64,000 nucleotides of DNA from Adineta steineri (taxonomy: Eukaryota; Rotifera; Eurotatoria; Adinetida; Adinetidae): positions 300,541 to 364,540 of the forward strand of contig CAJNOI010000004.1 of NCBI GenBank assembly GCA_905250115.1, in the 5' to 3' direction. Shown here one piece after another: positions 52,138-64,000 of this stretch (positions are counted from its first letter, which is position 1; every line of letters begins with the position of its first letter). The notes beneath the pieces were generated by a model that saw nothing but the letters and a program-made list of their open reading frames with translations, had not been told where the DNA came from and did not search any database. Made by a program: the position numbers and the translations under genes.

Positions 52138-54972
52138 TTTAACCTCAATTATATGAGTTGTTCCGCTTTTCTTAATAAAGAAAAGTCTAATTCGTCTCAT
52201 TTCTTAGAATGCTTATTAAGCTGAAATTAAAAGAAAAATAATCCTATTGTTTATTGATAGAAAAAGTATAATCTTCTTTTTTTATTATTATTGAAAAAAA
52301 CAACAAAACTTTTTGAAATAGAAAAATTCCATACCGAGTGTGTCCATTGATTATACTAAAATCAAGTGTTCGTTGCTTATTCTAACTTTCTATTAAAATC
52401 AATCTTTTCTCATCTTACTATATTTGCATTTTGACAATCAAATAGATTCTCTTGATACTAGTTTTAAAGAAAATAAATTAATGTTCTTCATACTCTACTG
52501 AATTCCTTATTTATTTACAAGAAAGTTTTTTTTATATTACTAATCATCATCCATAAATATATATATACATACGTTGATGATTATTTAACGTACTTGATAT
52601 TGGTTTATTAATTTTGTTTAATGTAATATTCATATGTTGTTTAGATCAATTGAGATATTAATATAGTTGTGGGTATATATGTTTTAAAATGCACACTAGT
52701 TTTTTATTCATCTACTAATCATTGTAATATTTGTTCTATTTGACTAATTTTTCAGTCTCTTGAGAAAATACAATTAAAAAAAAGCACTAGATGTATTTTG
52801 ATTACGATGTAAAGAATAAACAAGGTCTTAGTTAATCAACTATATTTTCAATGAACTGAAGAAACTCAGAATTTATCTATCTAATATTTAAAGTGCAAAC
52901 TGACATTACAATCTTTGATAATCACGCAATAATATTTCCGACATATACATCCTTTATTTTTTTAAATAAAGTTAGTTAATTTAGTTCGTTTAAATTCTTA
53001 GAATTTTTGTCAATTAGAACATTCTAGGAATGTTTTATTTGCATATTTGTCATGTTATGTCTATCAATGAAACAAACGATAGATTTTAAATAAAATAAAA
53101 TCAATTGTACATTTAATTACAATATGAAAAGATTGACTTCAATGTAGTTCAAATGTGATAAATACACAGGTTATTCATTATTATTATTCAAATAAGTATC
53201 AATCTAATTTATATTCTTTTGATACACGTTAATACACTCATGAATGTTCTTTGATGCATATATTATACGTCTGATGTAGACAACCACTTTTTTTTCTTTA
53301 GTAACAAAAAAAAAAGAAAAAGCTAATTCATCTACATTTATTTTCTATTTTCAATTGTATAAAATAACATATGGCATTGGTCGCCAAGCATCACCGACTG
53401 AACTATATTGTATAATTTATTTCGAATTAAAAAAAAAAGATGGATGAAATGTAAAATAGCAAATTGTAACTATGTACTTTGTTATATTCAAAAAAACACG
53501 TGATACTATTTCATATTGTACGAGAGATCATTCATTTTAGTATGTTTTATCGGATCAATAATGACATTGTCATAAGATAAATCAACTAGACTATCGGAAG
53601 TTGTTATTATTCAAGCGTTAGATGAATACTTTTGTTCTAAACTTGATCACATAATAGCAACAAATGATACTATATTTAGTATAATTGACGAAATGGTAGG
53701 TATAATAAATTATTAAACGTTCATTTCCACTCTAACAAATTTATATTTATAGAATAAATTAATGAAAAAAAAAACAGGTTTTGTAATTATTAGTTTTTCA
53801 AGTTAAGTTTTCTAAAAGATTAGAAATTGTATTTAAATTATTAATTCTTTTTATTTTATTTTTTTTTGATCGTATTAAATTATGTTTATTATTTCCTTGA
53901 CATGTCAGTCTTGAGTTTTCTTTTGTTTAATGTAAGATTAGATACTTTCGGCTTTTCTTTTGACTATTATATTTCTCAATACGAGGGGAAAAAAAGAAAA
54001 AAACACAGTAGTAAGAGGATCTTTTTGCTAAAGGCCAAACTCGACATCTGTTACTTTCATCATGCACAACACACACACATCCATTTACATTTTTTTAACA
54101 ACAGAACATAAAAGAGAAGAGCAGAAACGAGTGGCGAGTGATGTTTTGGTTGTTGCCAGTGCTACTCATTTCTCTTAGCATTTCTCGTCATCACCACAAC
54201 ATTTTAAAAAGTGAATTTTTTTTTTCTTTTTCTTTCAATTATTCTTAAAATCAAAGAAAAAGAAATCAATTCATATTACTCGTCCAATCGATCTTTCTTC
54301 TTTCTAACAACCAGTCCTCGACACCTTCATATAAAAGAGTAGAAAACATTTTAAAAAAAGGATGAATGAACATCGATGGGGTTACCACGACTACCATGCT
54401 CGTATTCTCCTCTTTTTCTCTATCCGTTCTTCTTCAAACAACAGCAGCGACTATCGTTGCTTTACATAGACATTATTTGAATTCTTTTGTAGGCACACGT
54501 ACGCACATTTTTTTTTCATTTTCTCTCATTTTTTTCTCTCGTCATAGTCTCTTTAGACTTACTGTTGCTTGTTTGCGCAGAGCTTGCGATATATGCGTGT
54601 ATTTACATGTGTGTATATGTATGTGATGATGGTAAAGAGGAATTTATGTGCGATTGTATATATATATATATATATCGTTCTGCCATTCATTCAGTTTTAT
54701 TTTGCTACATGTATCTGTCTTCCTTTTAAATTGGTGAACTCGGTCCCTATAGAGACGTATCTGTCGCTGAGATGTAGAAAAAGAAAATAGAGAAAGACAG
54801 AACGAGAAAGGTCCTTTCATTCAATTTTACCTTACATATCTTGAGGGTATTCAGAAAAAAATACGGTACACGTCTACACTTCATAAGACTAGTTTAGGTC
54901 TTCTTAAATAAATATATATATGTATATGTTCATTTTTTGTAGATATATTTCGAAAACTTTATCTAACGTATA
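52138..54972. other. Intergenic, 2.8 kb
   Basis: Separates the divergently transcribed SLC6 gene and dynein light chain. No convincing gene. The 86-codon frame at 54366-54626 has atypical GC-rich codons and is pyrimidine-skewed; I treat it as leader or chance. A TA run lies at about 54656-54675. Confidence 0.5.
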
Positions 54973-55375
54973 ATGGACGATACAAATGATACAAGTTTCG
55001 TTGTCGATGAAGTATCAAATGTGATAAAAGAATCAATTGAAGCAACAATTGGATCTCAATCATATCAACAAGCAAGAATAAATACATGGACATCAAATAT
55101 AGTTGAAGCTATTCTTAATTCATTAACAAAATTAAATAAACCTTTTAAATATATTGTTTCATGTGTTATAATGCAAAAAAATGGTGCTGGTTTACATACA
55201 GCAAGTTCATGTTTTTGGGATAATACAACTGATGGTTCATGTACTGTTCGGTAAGAAATAAATTTTTTGAAAATAAAAAACAAAATTTTTATTTATTTTT
55301 GCTTGTTTTTTTTATTTAAGTTGGGAAAATAAATCAATGTATGCTATTGTCTCCGTATTTGGTTTATCGATCTGA
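54973..55375 (+). CDS. DYNLT1: Dynein light chain, Tctex type
   Basis: Exons 54973-55250 and 55321-55375, with a 70 bp intron; 110 residues, normal for the family (human 113). Conserved blocks are [19 protein letters not shown], then [42 protein letters not shown] and the C-terminal [13 protein letters not shown] strand. DYNLT dimers bind the dynein intermediate chain and link cargo to cytoplasmic or axonemal dynein. Orthology to DYNLT1 versus DYNLT3 is not resolved. Confidence 0.96.
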
Positions 55376-55666
55376 TTTCCAATATATATCTTTTCCTTGA
55401 TCCTTACTCGAATGAACGAATAAATATGTGAATAGAAAAACAAAACAAAAAAAAAATACTATTAATAATTTTTCTTGTGATTTAGTTTTTTTTATTTGAA
55501 AAAAAGAAAGAATAAGACATAACACATGCAACAGACAAAATAAAAATTTTTTTTTATCATTTATTTTGTACAAATTATGTATGAACAAAATGAATATTCT
55601 AAACTAATAAATATCTAAGAAATAAAATCATTCATTTATACAGATTTTTTTATAGAAATCAAATTT

Positions 55667-58600
55667 CTATGATGGTACACATTTGGTTGTACTAAGCATT
55701 GAACGTGCACGTCTAGGTTGATCAATAGATTCATTATTATTATTATTATTTATTATTTCATTTCCATTTGGTGATAGATGAGTCATTAAAATATCTGTGT
55801 CCGAACGAGCATGAAATAAATTTGATGGTAATATTGTTTGTTGTTGTTGTTGTTGTGCATGATTTTTATAATGACCTTGACCAATTAAATACTCTTTTTC
55901 TTGGCCATGATCATCATCGAACGTCTAAATATATCAATAAAAAAATACCAGTTACAAAAATAACAACAACAACAATATTATTATTAGTTGTAGTATTATC
56001 GAGCTATTGAAAAGTACAAATAACCTTGATTTTTTATATACGAACATATAAATCCATTGATAAATAAAAGAAATAATCAAAGATGAAGAGGACTTTTATG
56101 GATTAGAAAATATCATTTGAGAAGAATAATGAAGTGATCCACTGATTTATCTCGAAAATAAATTTGAATACTTCAATTTAAACTCAATAAATTGTTTATT
56201 TGTCGAAGCTGAAGAAGTATGTATAGTTTTTATCGATAAGAAAAATGTCAACAAATACTTTATTAGATCATCATAATTGCCTTCGAAAAAAAAAGCGAAT
56301 AGTATTCATTTTTACTTTTTTTTCTCAAAAAGGGCAAATTACAGTTGTATTTATATTTTAATATAACATTTATTCGATCAATGTCTTAGTGATAAGAGAG
56401 TTTTAAATATCAGTCTATAATCAACTAAAAATATCTCAATAATATTATTGCTATTCATTGATAGATGATACTGTCTTGAATAGATCAAGTAACATCTAAT
56501 GTCTAACAATAACAATTGTTTTCAATTTTTATTCCGATGAAAAAAATATGTGAATTGGTTGACAAATTCTCAGCTGATTTAAATAGTTTCGAAAGATCTA
56601 TTAAATATAATCTTTTTTTATCCTAAAAAAAACTTGACTCGACTTTTCTATTATTTTAAGAGAATAAAATAAATATATATTTACATGTTCATGTGCATCA
56701 TCAAACATTCGATTAATATGCATATTAGAATTAAAAACTCCTTCATTCAAACTATTTGAAGTACTTGAAGTATTACAATTTCCATTATTTAAAGCATTTC
56801 CATTGGGTTGATCATCACTAGGTTGACTTAATAAAAGTGGATTGCACATCATAGCTGTTACCAATTGAACATGTTTTTCTAATGAATTTTTATCAGTATT
56901 TGTAAATTCTTGTTGTTCATTTACATTCGTTTTTTCATCTATATTTAATGAATTAATAGCATTAAAAACAGATGGTGATGATGGTTCACCATTTGCATCT
57001 GGATTTCCATTTGTTATTTGTGTTGGATGACGTGGAATGTCTTTAATATTTCGAAATACACGTTGAAAATTAGTTAAATTATTTTTATCAATTGGAATAT
57101 TTGTTACTGATGACTACAGAGAGAAAGAAAAACAAGTTTTTTTTAGGTTTATATAAATTCTATTTTACAATTTCATCAAGGGCATTTGATAATAATTGTT
57201 CTGGTTGTAAACGTTTTTGATTTGAATTATGGGCGCGTTGTCGTTGTGTTGCTCGAACAGCTGCTAACCAAACAAGACGATGTATTTGTAATATTTGTAA
57301 TTCACTATTTATAATTAAATTATAATCCGGAATAAATATTGAAGAAATTTCATCAAGTAAATCTGTTATATTATTTGTTCTAGAATTCATTACACAAAGA
57401 CGATCAAGATAATCATGAATATCTTTTACACTTTTATGTTCCGCTGAAAAAAAGAACAAAAGAAAAATAAATTATTTATTTATATATTTTTCTTTTACCA
57501 AGTAATGATGATGTTGCAAAATAACTAAATGGACCAACAGTTGACATAATACGTTCAGCACCAGATTCTAATGTCGCATTTCCTTGTATGATTAACGTAA
57601 ATAATTCATAACGAAAGCCTTTTTTATATAGATAAATTGAATTTGTCGATTGATTTGCTTGTCGTTTAATTGTTGCATATACATTATAATTAAGAAGAAT
57701 TTGTAAGATTTCTTGTGAAATAAAACCAGATGTAAATTGATGAATATCTAAACAAGTATAGAATATATTTATCTTTTTTTTCAACATTCACTGAAGAACA
57801 TGAAAATACAAAGCATAGGTATTAATCAATATGACAAAATATTCAGCATCACGAGCAATCGTACTTGGAAAAATGTAAAGAGAAATTTTTGACAAGTACG
57901 ATTGTTCATTTATACTGATCATTCTGTATACTCAATTAACCCATGCTTAACTATTCCAACAATCAATAAATAATAAGCAAAATTAACTTGAAAATCTTAA
58001 ATTAACAATCATAAATATTATTTACGCACCGTTAATATATACAATAGATAAACTATAATTAAAATAGAACATGCTGTTAAAGTTAGTGTATCAAAGAAAA
58101 AATAATACTATAGTTAATAGATGAAGGCATTGAATTATTAAATAAACCTACTTGTATTTAAAAATTGAAATACAGCTACTTTTAATTGTGGACTTATTGA
58201 AGGACCTTAAATATAAGAACATATATATCAGATTGAAAAAAAAGTTTTAACTGACCTTTAACAGGTCGTTTAACTAATGCTGTATAATCCATTGTTTTAG
58301 CTTGTTTACGTTGAATTTTACGACGATTATCAGCTTTAAGAAAGAATTATTACGAAGTTTTTTTCAAAAAAAATTGAATTTACTGAAGAAATCTGTTTCT
58401 TCTATAATTTCTCTTTGTAACATTTCTTCAATAACATCTTCAAGTGTAATTATACCAGCTGTTGCATAGACTGGATCAATATTATCTTCATCAGTTTGTA
58501 ATTCTTGTACAAGTGCCATATGCCAACGAGCTAAAATTAAAAATAATCATATTTATTGAAATATTTTCTTTTTTTTGTACATTTTAAGAATTCTTGCATT

Positions 58601-60098
58601 AAACCATATAAAGAATCAGTTATTTTTGCATAACCATATGAATCTAATTATGTATAATAATTATTAAATATTAATACAAACAAAAATAATTGACATACGA
58701 GTATGAAATTCTAGAAGATTTTTTACTGTTAGATGATATTGTTCTGGTGTAATTAAAGCAAAATCACGTAATTTAACAATACCAATTATATTTGGTCTAA
58801 ACAATTCAAACATTTATAAATAAGATTTTAATAATAATAGAAAATCAAACTTTTCATTTGAATAAACAGGAATACGTGAAAAGCCATGTTTATGTACATC
58901 AAGTAATAATTCAGCATCTGTTTTACGATCGCTATCAAGCATATAAACATCAGGAAGCCAAGTCATTGCTTCTTTTACAGTTTTCTTTCGTAACGAAAGT
59001 ACACCTGTAATAACATCAAGTTCAGGTTTTTCAATATCTGCACTAATACGTGTAAGCATTCCAGCTATTTGATCACGTGTATAAGACGAAGTTACTTCTT
59101 GACCCAGGATTTTATCAAGAATAAAACCTAATGGATATGAAATAATTCCAGTTATAAACATACACATCCATGTTATGACATGGGTATGTGAACCAATAAC
59201 TAATCCATAACGAGAACAAATAGCTTGTGGTATAATTTCACCCATAAGTACAATCATTACTGTTGAACCAATAACAGCAAATATACCATGTACAAGTGAA
59301 TCAAGTAAAACTGTACCTAATGAATTAACTAAAACATTAGCAATGACAATTGAACATAGGAGATAATTGCCACGTCTTCGTAATGGTAAAACACGTTTAG
59401 CATAATGACGCATTGAAGAATCTTCTGATTCAGCAATTAAACGTAAATCATTGACACTTAATGACATTAAACCTAAATTTAAACCACTAAATTAAAAACA
59501 AATCAATTTTAATAATAAAGAAATTTTTTTTTGTATTTTACCTGAAAAAACCCGAGACTAAAAATAACATTAGAATTAAACATATTTTTGCTGCAAATGG
59601 TAATCTACTTTTTTCACGTAAAAGTGTAAAATATGGTCCTTCTAATTGTATACTATTGTCTATTTGAGTCTTATTTGATTTAGATTTAACTGATAATGGT
59701 GATGATAATAGACAAGGAAATATTGATGAATGTGCATTTAATACACTTTTAAGATTAACATTAAGTTCAATAATTGATGCTGATGATAATGGATATACAG
59801 GTGAAACAAAATCACTTGGTGAACATTCATTTAATGTTTCAGAAAATACAATTGAACTATTCTGAAGATTAGTACCACTTATATACAGACGAAGTTTTTT
59901 TTCTTCATTAAGTATCCAACCATTTTTTGGTTCAAATGGTATAATTGTTTCTGAACTTGTTGAAAAAACAAGAAATTGTGTAATCGACGGCTTCTTATTT
60001 AATAATTTTGAAGAAGATAAAGTAGTTGCTGTTGGTTGGGATAATATATATGGAATATTTGAAATAAGAATCAACCATAAAAATGTATAATATAACAT
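55667..60098 (-). CDS. CNNM: CNNM-type magnesium/metal transport protein
   Basis: Eleven exons: 60098-59542, 59486-58851, 58796-58699, 58643-58581, 58530-58384, 58333-58256, 58205-58152, 57747-57499, 57443-57169, 57113-56685 and 55924-55667; 947 residues. Order: signal peptide; extracellular domain; DUF21 membrane domain ([33 protein letters not shown]); CBS pair ([50 protein letters not shown]); cNMP-binding-like domain ([17 protein letters not shown]); and a long polar tail with a six-Gln run and an Asn run. CNNM proteins sit in the plasma membrane and are linked to Mg2+ efflux. The last intron (55925-56684) is long at 760 bp. The gene is divergent to MYCBP. Confidence 0.94.
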
Positions 60099-60661
60099 CT
60101 AAAATTAATCCTCTTATCAATAATCCAGTACGAAAAGTAAAATGTCCTTTTTTTGTCTTCTACTACTACTACTATAATCGCAATGTACATAACAAATGTA
60201 ATGTTTCTTTCTTATATAAGCATTCACTATTGTTTTTTTATGTTAATATAAGTACATTCTCAATTATGAAAATGTACTGAATAATTGGCAAGTGTTGATG
60301 GAAATCTATCGAAAGAAATTTTACTATATATACTTCATTAATTTAATTCACCAATCAATCAATATGAATAAATAAATATATTGTTACCGACACTTTTCAT
60401 ACAGCAATAGAGGGCGTGCAATTTTAAAATAAATCAAATATGTCTGAAGTTCTTTTATTAAACAGGAAAAAAAATCTTTTTTTAAGTAAAATAAAAAAAA
60501 CCTATATTTGCATATTCTTATCAAGGTTTACCGTTATTCAGTAAGCGAGGGAAGGAAAGATTAAGAGAGGAAAAATTGTTTATTGATTGATCCATTCATT
60601 CATAATAGAAAGTAACAGTAATTGAAGGTTATTTCATTTTTGTTTCTTTTATAAAAGTAAC
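60099..60661. promoter_or_regulatory. Shared upstream region of CNNM and MYCBP
   Basis: 563 bp between divergent ATGs. It holds both promoters by position; no motif could be assigned. The short open frame at 60083-60280 overlaps the CNNM start and is not considered a gene. Confidence 0.4.
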
Positions 60662-60994
60662 ATGTCATCAATTCCACCTAATTCTCCTATAATCGATTCA
60701 ATATCAGGTTCATCATCAGAACGAACATCATCACCACAATCATTATCAACAGAATTATTTAATCGTCTACAAGCTTTTCAAGTCTATTTGGAAATGTCTG
60801 GTTCAATTGATGCATTAACAGATTGTATTGCACAACTTAATGTATCATATTCCGTATCCTATTCAACACCACTTGAACAATTTAAAGCTATTCTTCGTTC
60901 AAAACTTCCACAAACAATTGAAGCTGATTGTTTACAACAAGAAATTGATGAACTTAAAATAAAAATTGCTCAATTACGGCAAGAAAAAAATTAA
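60662..60994 (+). CDS. MYCBP: MYCBP (AMY-1) homologue
   Basis: Single exon, 110 residues. After a Ser-rich N-terminus of ~30 residues comes the MYCBP core: FQVYLEMSGSIDALTDCIAQL, then TPLEQFKAILRSKLP. A C-terminal coiled coil follows (CLQQEIDELKIKIAQLRQE). This matches human MYCBP (103 residues) in order and spacing as I recall it. MYCBP binds the N-terminus of c-Myc and also AKAP/ciliary partners; in this animal a ciliary or scaffold role is possible (inference). It is divergent to CNNM. Confidence 0.85.
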   Translation: MSSIPPNSPIIDSISGSSSERTSSPQSLSTELFNRLQAFQVYLEMSGSIDALTDCIAQLNVSYSVSYSTPLEQFKAILRSKLPQTIEADCLQQEIDELKIKIAQLRQEKN

Positions 60995-62298
60995 TTAGAA
61001 TTCTGTTTTTTTTGTTTTGTTTTTTTGTACTGTTGTAGAATTAGATGAAAAAAAAATAACAATCAATTAATAAATAAAAAAAAGGTTTTTCTAATAGAAA
61101 GGATAATCTTCGATTGAAAAAAAGTTTCGGATGTATTTCAATTAATAATATATGGTAAAATGTTTTTTTCAAACTCATTGATTCTTTAGAATTAGAGCGA
61201 AAAATCATATATGTGATATGAAAGTATATTGAATTTGTTCGATACATGAAAATAAATGGGGAAAAACAATAAGTCAAGAACGATGGGTCATATAGAAAGA
61301 GAAGAAAACAGATCGGTAGAATAACTTATATATCGATTACACAAACGATCGATATATATATATATATTTACTGAGGCCAAAAACACATCAAATGATAGAA
61401 GGGAAAAAATATAACAATATAGAATAATTTTAACGACAACTGTCACTAGATCATAGTTCGACTATCGAGAAAAGCCACTCAGATATTTTAAAAATTTACG
61501 AAGTTTAGAATAATATTTCTCTAAAATATGATTCCTCTTCATAGTTAATAAATATAGTATGCATTTTTTCAAAGCTTTGTATCACGAAGAGACTTTGTGC
61601 AAAACTTCTTGAATTTTCTTATGCGGTTAGTGTAACCGAGGTCTTTATTCAGACAAAGTTTCTGGTGAAGATTCAAAGTACAAGTTTGTTGCCAATATGA
61701 ACGTATTACAGAGAAAATCACTGAAAGCTTGATATTTTCTTATAAACAAACGTGCGAAACTTTGATTGAAAAGCATTCTAGTATTTATTTTTGTTTTATT
61801 TAAATATATTTTGAAATTATTCATGATTCTATTCAGATTCAGAAGTAAAACCTAACAGTAATATTTAATAAATAACTATATTCATTATGTGTGCATTGAC
61901 TTAAAATGAAAGGATTGCTATTCTAAACAGAACAGATGAAATATTTCAAGTAGAGAAGAGAAACTCAATATTTTTCTAACGACATACATTTTTAGGTAAA
62001 TACAATTCAAGTACATATCGAATTAAAATCAATACAATAGAGTCAGTGATGTTTTTCTCCCGTCAGTATGATACCATTAAAGGCAAATAAGATGCTTCCT
62101 AAGCATTCAGACGAAGAAAGAAAAATCAGGTAGGAAACAAGAATATCATAAATGATACATTTCTTTCCATCATATGAGTGATAGATAAGGAAGTCTTTAT
62201 TGTATGAAAAGCAAAAAAAAATCATACACAAAAAATACAAAAATAGCTAGATTAAAATAATTTAATATTTGATCAGGTTATTACGACTTAGAATGATT
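60995..62298. other. Intergenic, 1.3 kb
   Basis: 3' flanks of MYCBP (+) and the NAXD-like gene (-). A loose inverted repeat (about 61550-61585 against 61752-61790) and a TA run (61356-61367) are visible. Frames at 61041-61277 and 62043-62240 show no domains. Confidence 0.45.
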
Positions 62299-63456
62299 CT
62301 ATTTGTCATCTGAGTTGCCTGTTTCTTGACGTAGACGTCTTTGAATTGTAGGAAGACGATCAATAAAATCTGATGCCATAGCACCATCGTGACCAACCTC
62401 TTCTGAAACAGTTTCGCCAGCAACGGCATGAAAATAAACACCCCATACAGCAGCTGCAGTAGGTTGCATACCTTGTGCTAAAAGTCCACCAATAATACCC
62501 GCTAAAGTATCACCACTTCCCGCAGTACCTAAAACGAATCATCAATATCAATATTCATCATTTCATAATCTCGTCTTCTCTGGTTTATTTTAATTCGTTC
62601 TTAGATGCTGAAAAATGACAATTATTACAAGATTTTCTCACCTAATGCTCGACTACCAGCTTCATTCTTGAATATTGAACCTTCTGGTGTAGCAATAAAA
62701 GTATTTTGACCTTTGAGTACAAGTATTGCATTTGATTGTTGAGCAAATTCATTAGCATCTGATTCAGGTGCTGTCATATCGACTTCTTTACCATTTGTTA
62801 ATGCTTTAAATTCATCTTCATGGGGTGTTAAAATTCGAGGAGCTATTGGTTTTTGTTTTACATCATAAGCAAATAAAGCCTATGCAGAAAAAAAATCAAT
62901 TATTTATTCAAATGAAAAGTGAGAAAATTATAATCTATATAATATAAAGTTTTGAACTACTTATATTTAAAAACTACTAGTTCACTTAGTTTAAATAATC
63001 TTGTTATTTGTTTAACAATTTCCTTACCTGTGCATCAACTACCATTGGTAATGGTGTTTTGGCAAGAAGTTCATGGATAGCCTTTTCAGTTTCCTTATCT
63101 TCATCAATACCAGGTCCTAATACAACAGCTACGCAGGCTTTCATTTGTTCTTTGAGTAGTTTAGAAGCAGCACTAGCCGCTATTGTACCATGAGATGTTT
63201 CTGGTAAAGGAATTATCATTAATTCGGGAACAGCAACACCCATTGGTACAGCAATACTTTCAGGTACAGCTGCACGAACTGTTCCACAACCGATACGTAA
63301 TGCTGCTCGTGCAGCAAGAATAATGGCTCCAGGTAAACGTCGACTTCCACCAATAATCAATAATTTTCCACGACTAGCTTTACTTGTATCATCATCCCAA
63401 TTAGGAAGAGGCATAGATTTTAATAAATTAATATCAACTTTTTGTACAGCTTTCAT
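62299..63456 (-). CDS. NAXD: NAD(P)H-hydrate dehydratase, bacterial-type (NnrD/NAXD)
   Basis: Exons 63456-63028, 62879-62642 and 62528-62299, with introns of 148 and 113 bp; 298 residues. YjeF-C/ribokinase-fold enzyme that dehydrates damaged (S)-NADHX/NADPHX back to NAD(P)H using ADP or ATP. Visible motifs: SRGKLLIIGGSRRLPGA (nucleotide loop region), ARAALRIGCGTVRAA, VLGPGID, PMVVDAQAL, RILTPHEDEF, ILVLKGQNT and GTAGSGDTLAG (catalytic Asp in GSGD). Several follow the bacterial NnrD pattern (RGxxLxxGGSRxxPGAxxLAxxAALRxGxG) rather than the animal NAXD pattern. There is no evident mitochondrial or signal peptide. The introns show it is part of a eukaryotic genome; origin by horizontal transfer is inferred. 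Confidence 0.92.
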
Positions 63457-64000
63457 AATGATAATATGACGAATAAATAATACTGTAGTTGTTGTTGTTC
63501 CTGTTAAGTTAAATAAGTTATAAAAGATAAAATATTATCGAAATATTTTCAATATAAAAGAAAGGCAATATAAATTGATAATCATAGAGACCTGTTCAAA
63601 TCAGTTATACAATTTAAAGCGATTCATATTTTTTCAATTAGGAAATTTTTAGCGGATGTATAGATCATATTCATTCTCAATAACAGGATCATTTTTAGAT
63701 TCATATAGATGTGGTTTTCTTTTAAAATGAATTTATAGGATATCTATAATATCTGACATATGCTATCTATTTCTAAACAAATTTAACTTTAGATTAAACT
63801 TTTAGAGGTTCGGTTGTACATAATTAGAATAAATTTCTTGCATTCTCATTTAGTGTTTAAATTAAAAATCAATGTATGATTATTACAAATTCAAGTTCTA
63901 CAAACTATCATACAAATATAAAATTAGAACATTAAAGAATCTCATTTAACTTTCTATAAAATATAAATTATTTTTTACTCTTTAATTTATCTGTATAACA
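63457..64000. other. Upstream of NAXD-like gene, no gene seen
   Basis: AT-rich window end. It contains the promoter of the NAXD-like gene by position; no coding potential recognised. Confidence 0.45.

Noticed and set aside
54366..54626. 86-codon ATG frame with a hydrophobic N-terminus upstream of the dynein light chain
   Set aside because: Codon and base use are unlike neighbouring genes, composition is pyrimidine-skewed, and no homology or splice partner was seen; more likely leader sequence or chance.

Overview
The window looks like nuclear DNA of a bdelloid rotifer or a close metazoan relative. It is strongly AT-rich. It carries animal-specific genes: a monoamine-type SLC6 transporter, rhodopsin-like GPCRs, coronin, an Ig-domain cell-adhesion protein, PARP6/8 and a trypsin-like protease. 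Most introns are very short (about 49-60 bp, GT-AG). One intron-bearing gene encodes an enzyme that reads as bacterial, which fits the known history of bdelloid gene uptake. The species assignment is inference; no marker gene or rRNA is present.

Layout. 1-7.1 kb: three tandem minus-strand copies of a membrane-anchored FkbM-type methyltransferase. 7.1-15.5 kb: a long gene-poor stretch with a strong inverted-repeat hairpin, a SINE-like sequence, an imperfect palindrome, simple repeats and possible upstream exons of coronin. 15.5-39 kb: the gene-dense core, holding coronin (+), a trypsin-like protease (-), a GPCR (+), a PCED1-type esterase (-), an RRM protein (-), CNEP1R1 (-), EDF1/MBF1 (-), a PARP6/8-like ADP-ribosyltransferase (+), a 5'-truncated Rh ammonium-transporter remnant (+) and a three-Ig-domain protein (+). 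39-55 kb: sparse, with a secreted peptide precursor (+), a second GPCR (+) and a monoamine-type SLC6 transporter (-). 55-64 kb: a Tctex-type dynein light chain (+), a CNNM metal transporter (-), an MYCBP homologue (+) and a bacterial-type NAD(P)H-hydrate dehydratase (-).

There are no operons and no single pathway. Most genes are ordinary housekeeping or neuronal/cell-surface genes. Several neighbours are divergent pairs that may share promoters (protease/GPCR, EDF1/PARP, CNNM/MYCBP), and others converge closely (GPCR/SLC6, 169 bp apart). I reconstructed exons by hand from GT-AG signals, reading-frame continuity and recalled family sequences; exon lengths were checked for phase. I found no CRISPR array, intact transposon, tRNA or rRNA, and nothing I would call a new multi-gene system. 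The observations most worth checking are the bacterial-like NAXD gene, gene conversion among the FkbM copies, the hairpin that pairs perfectly only as a minus-strand transcript, the Rh remnant and the peptide precursor.
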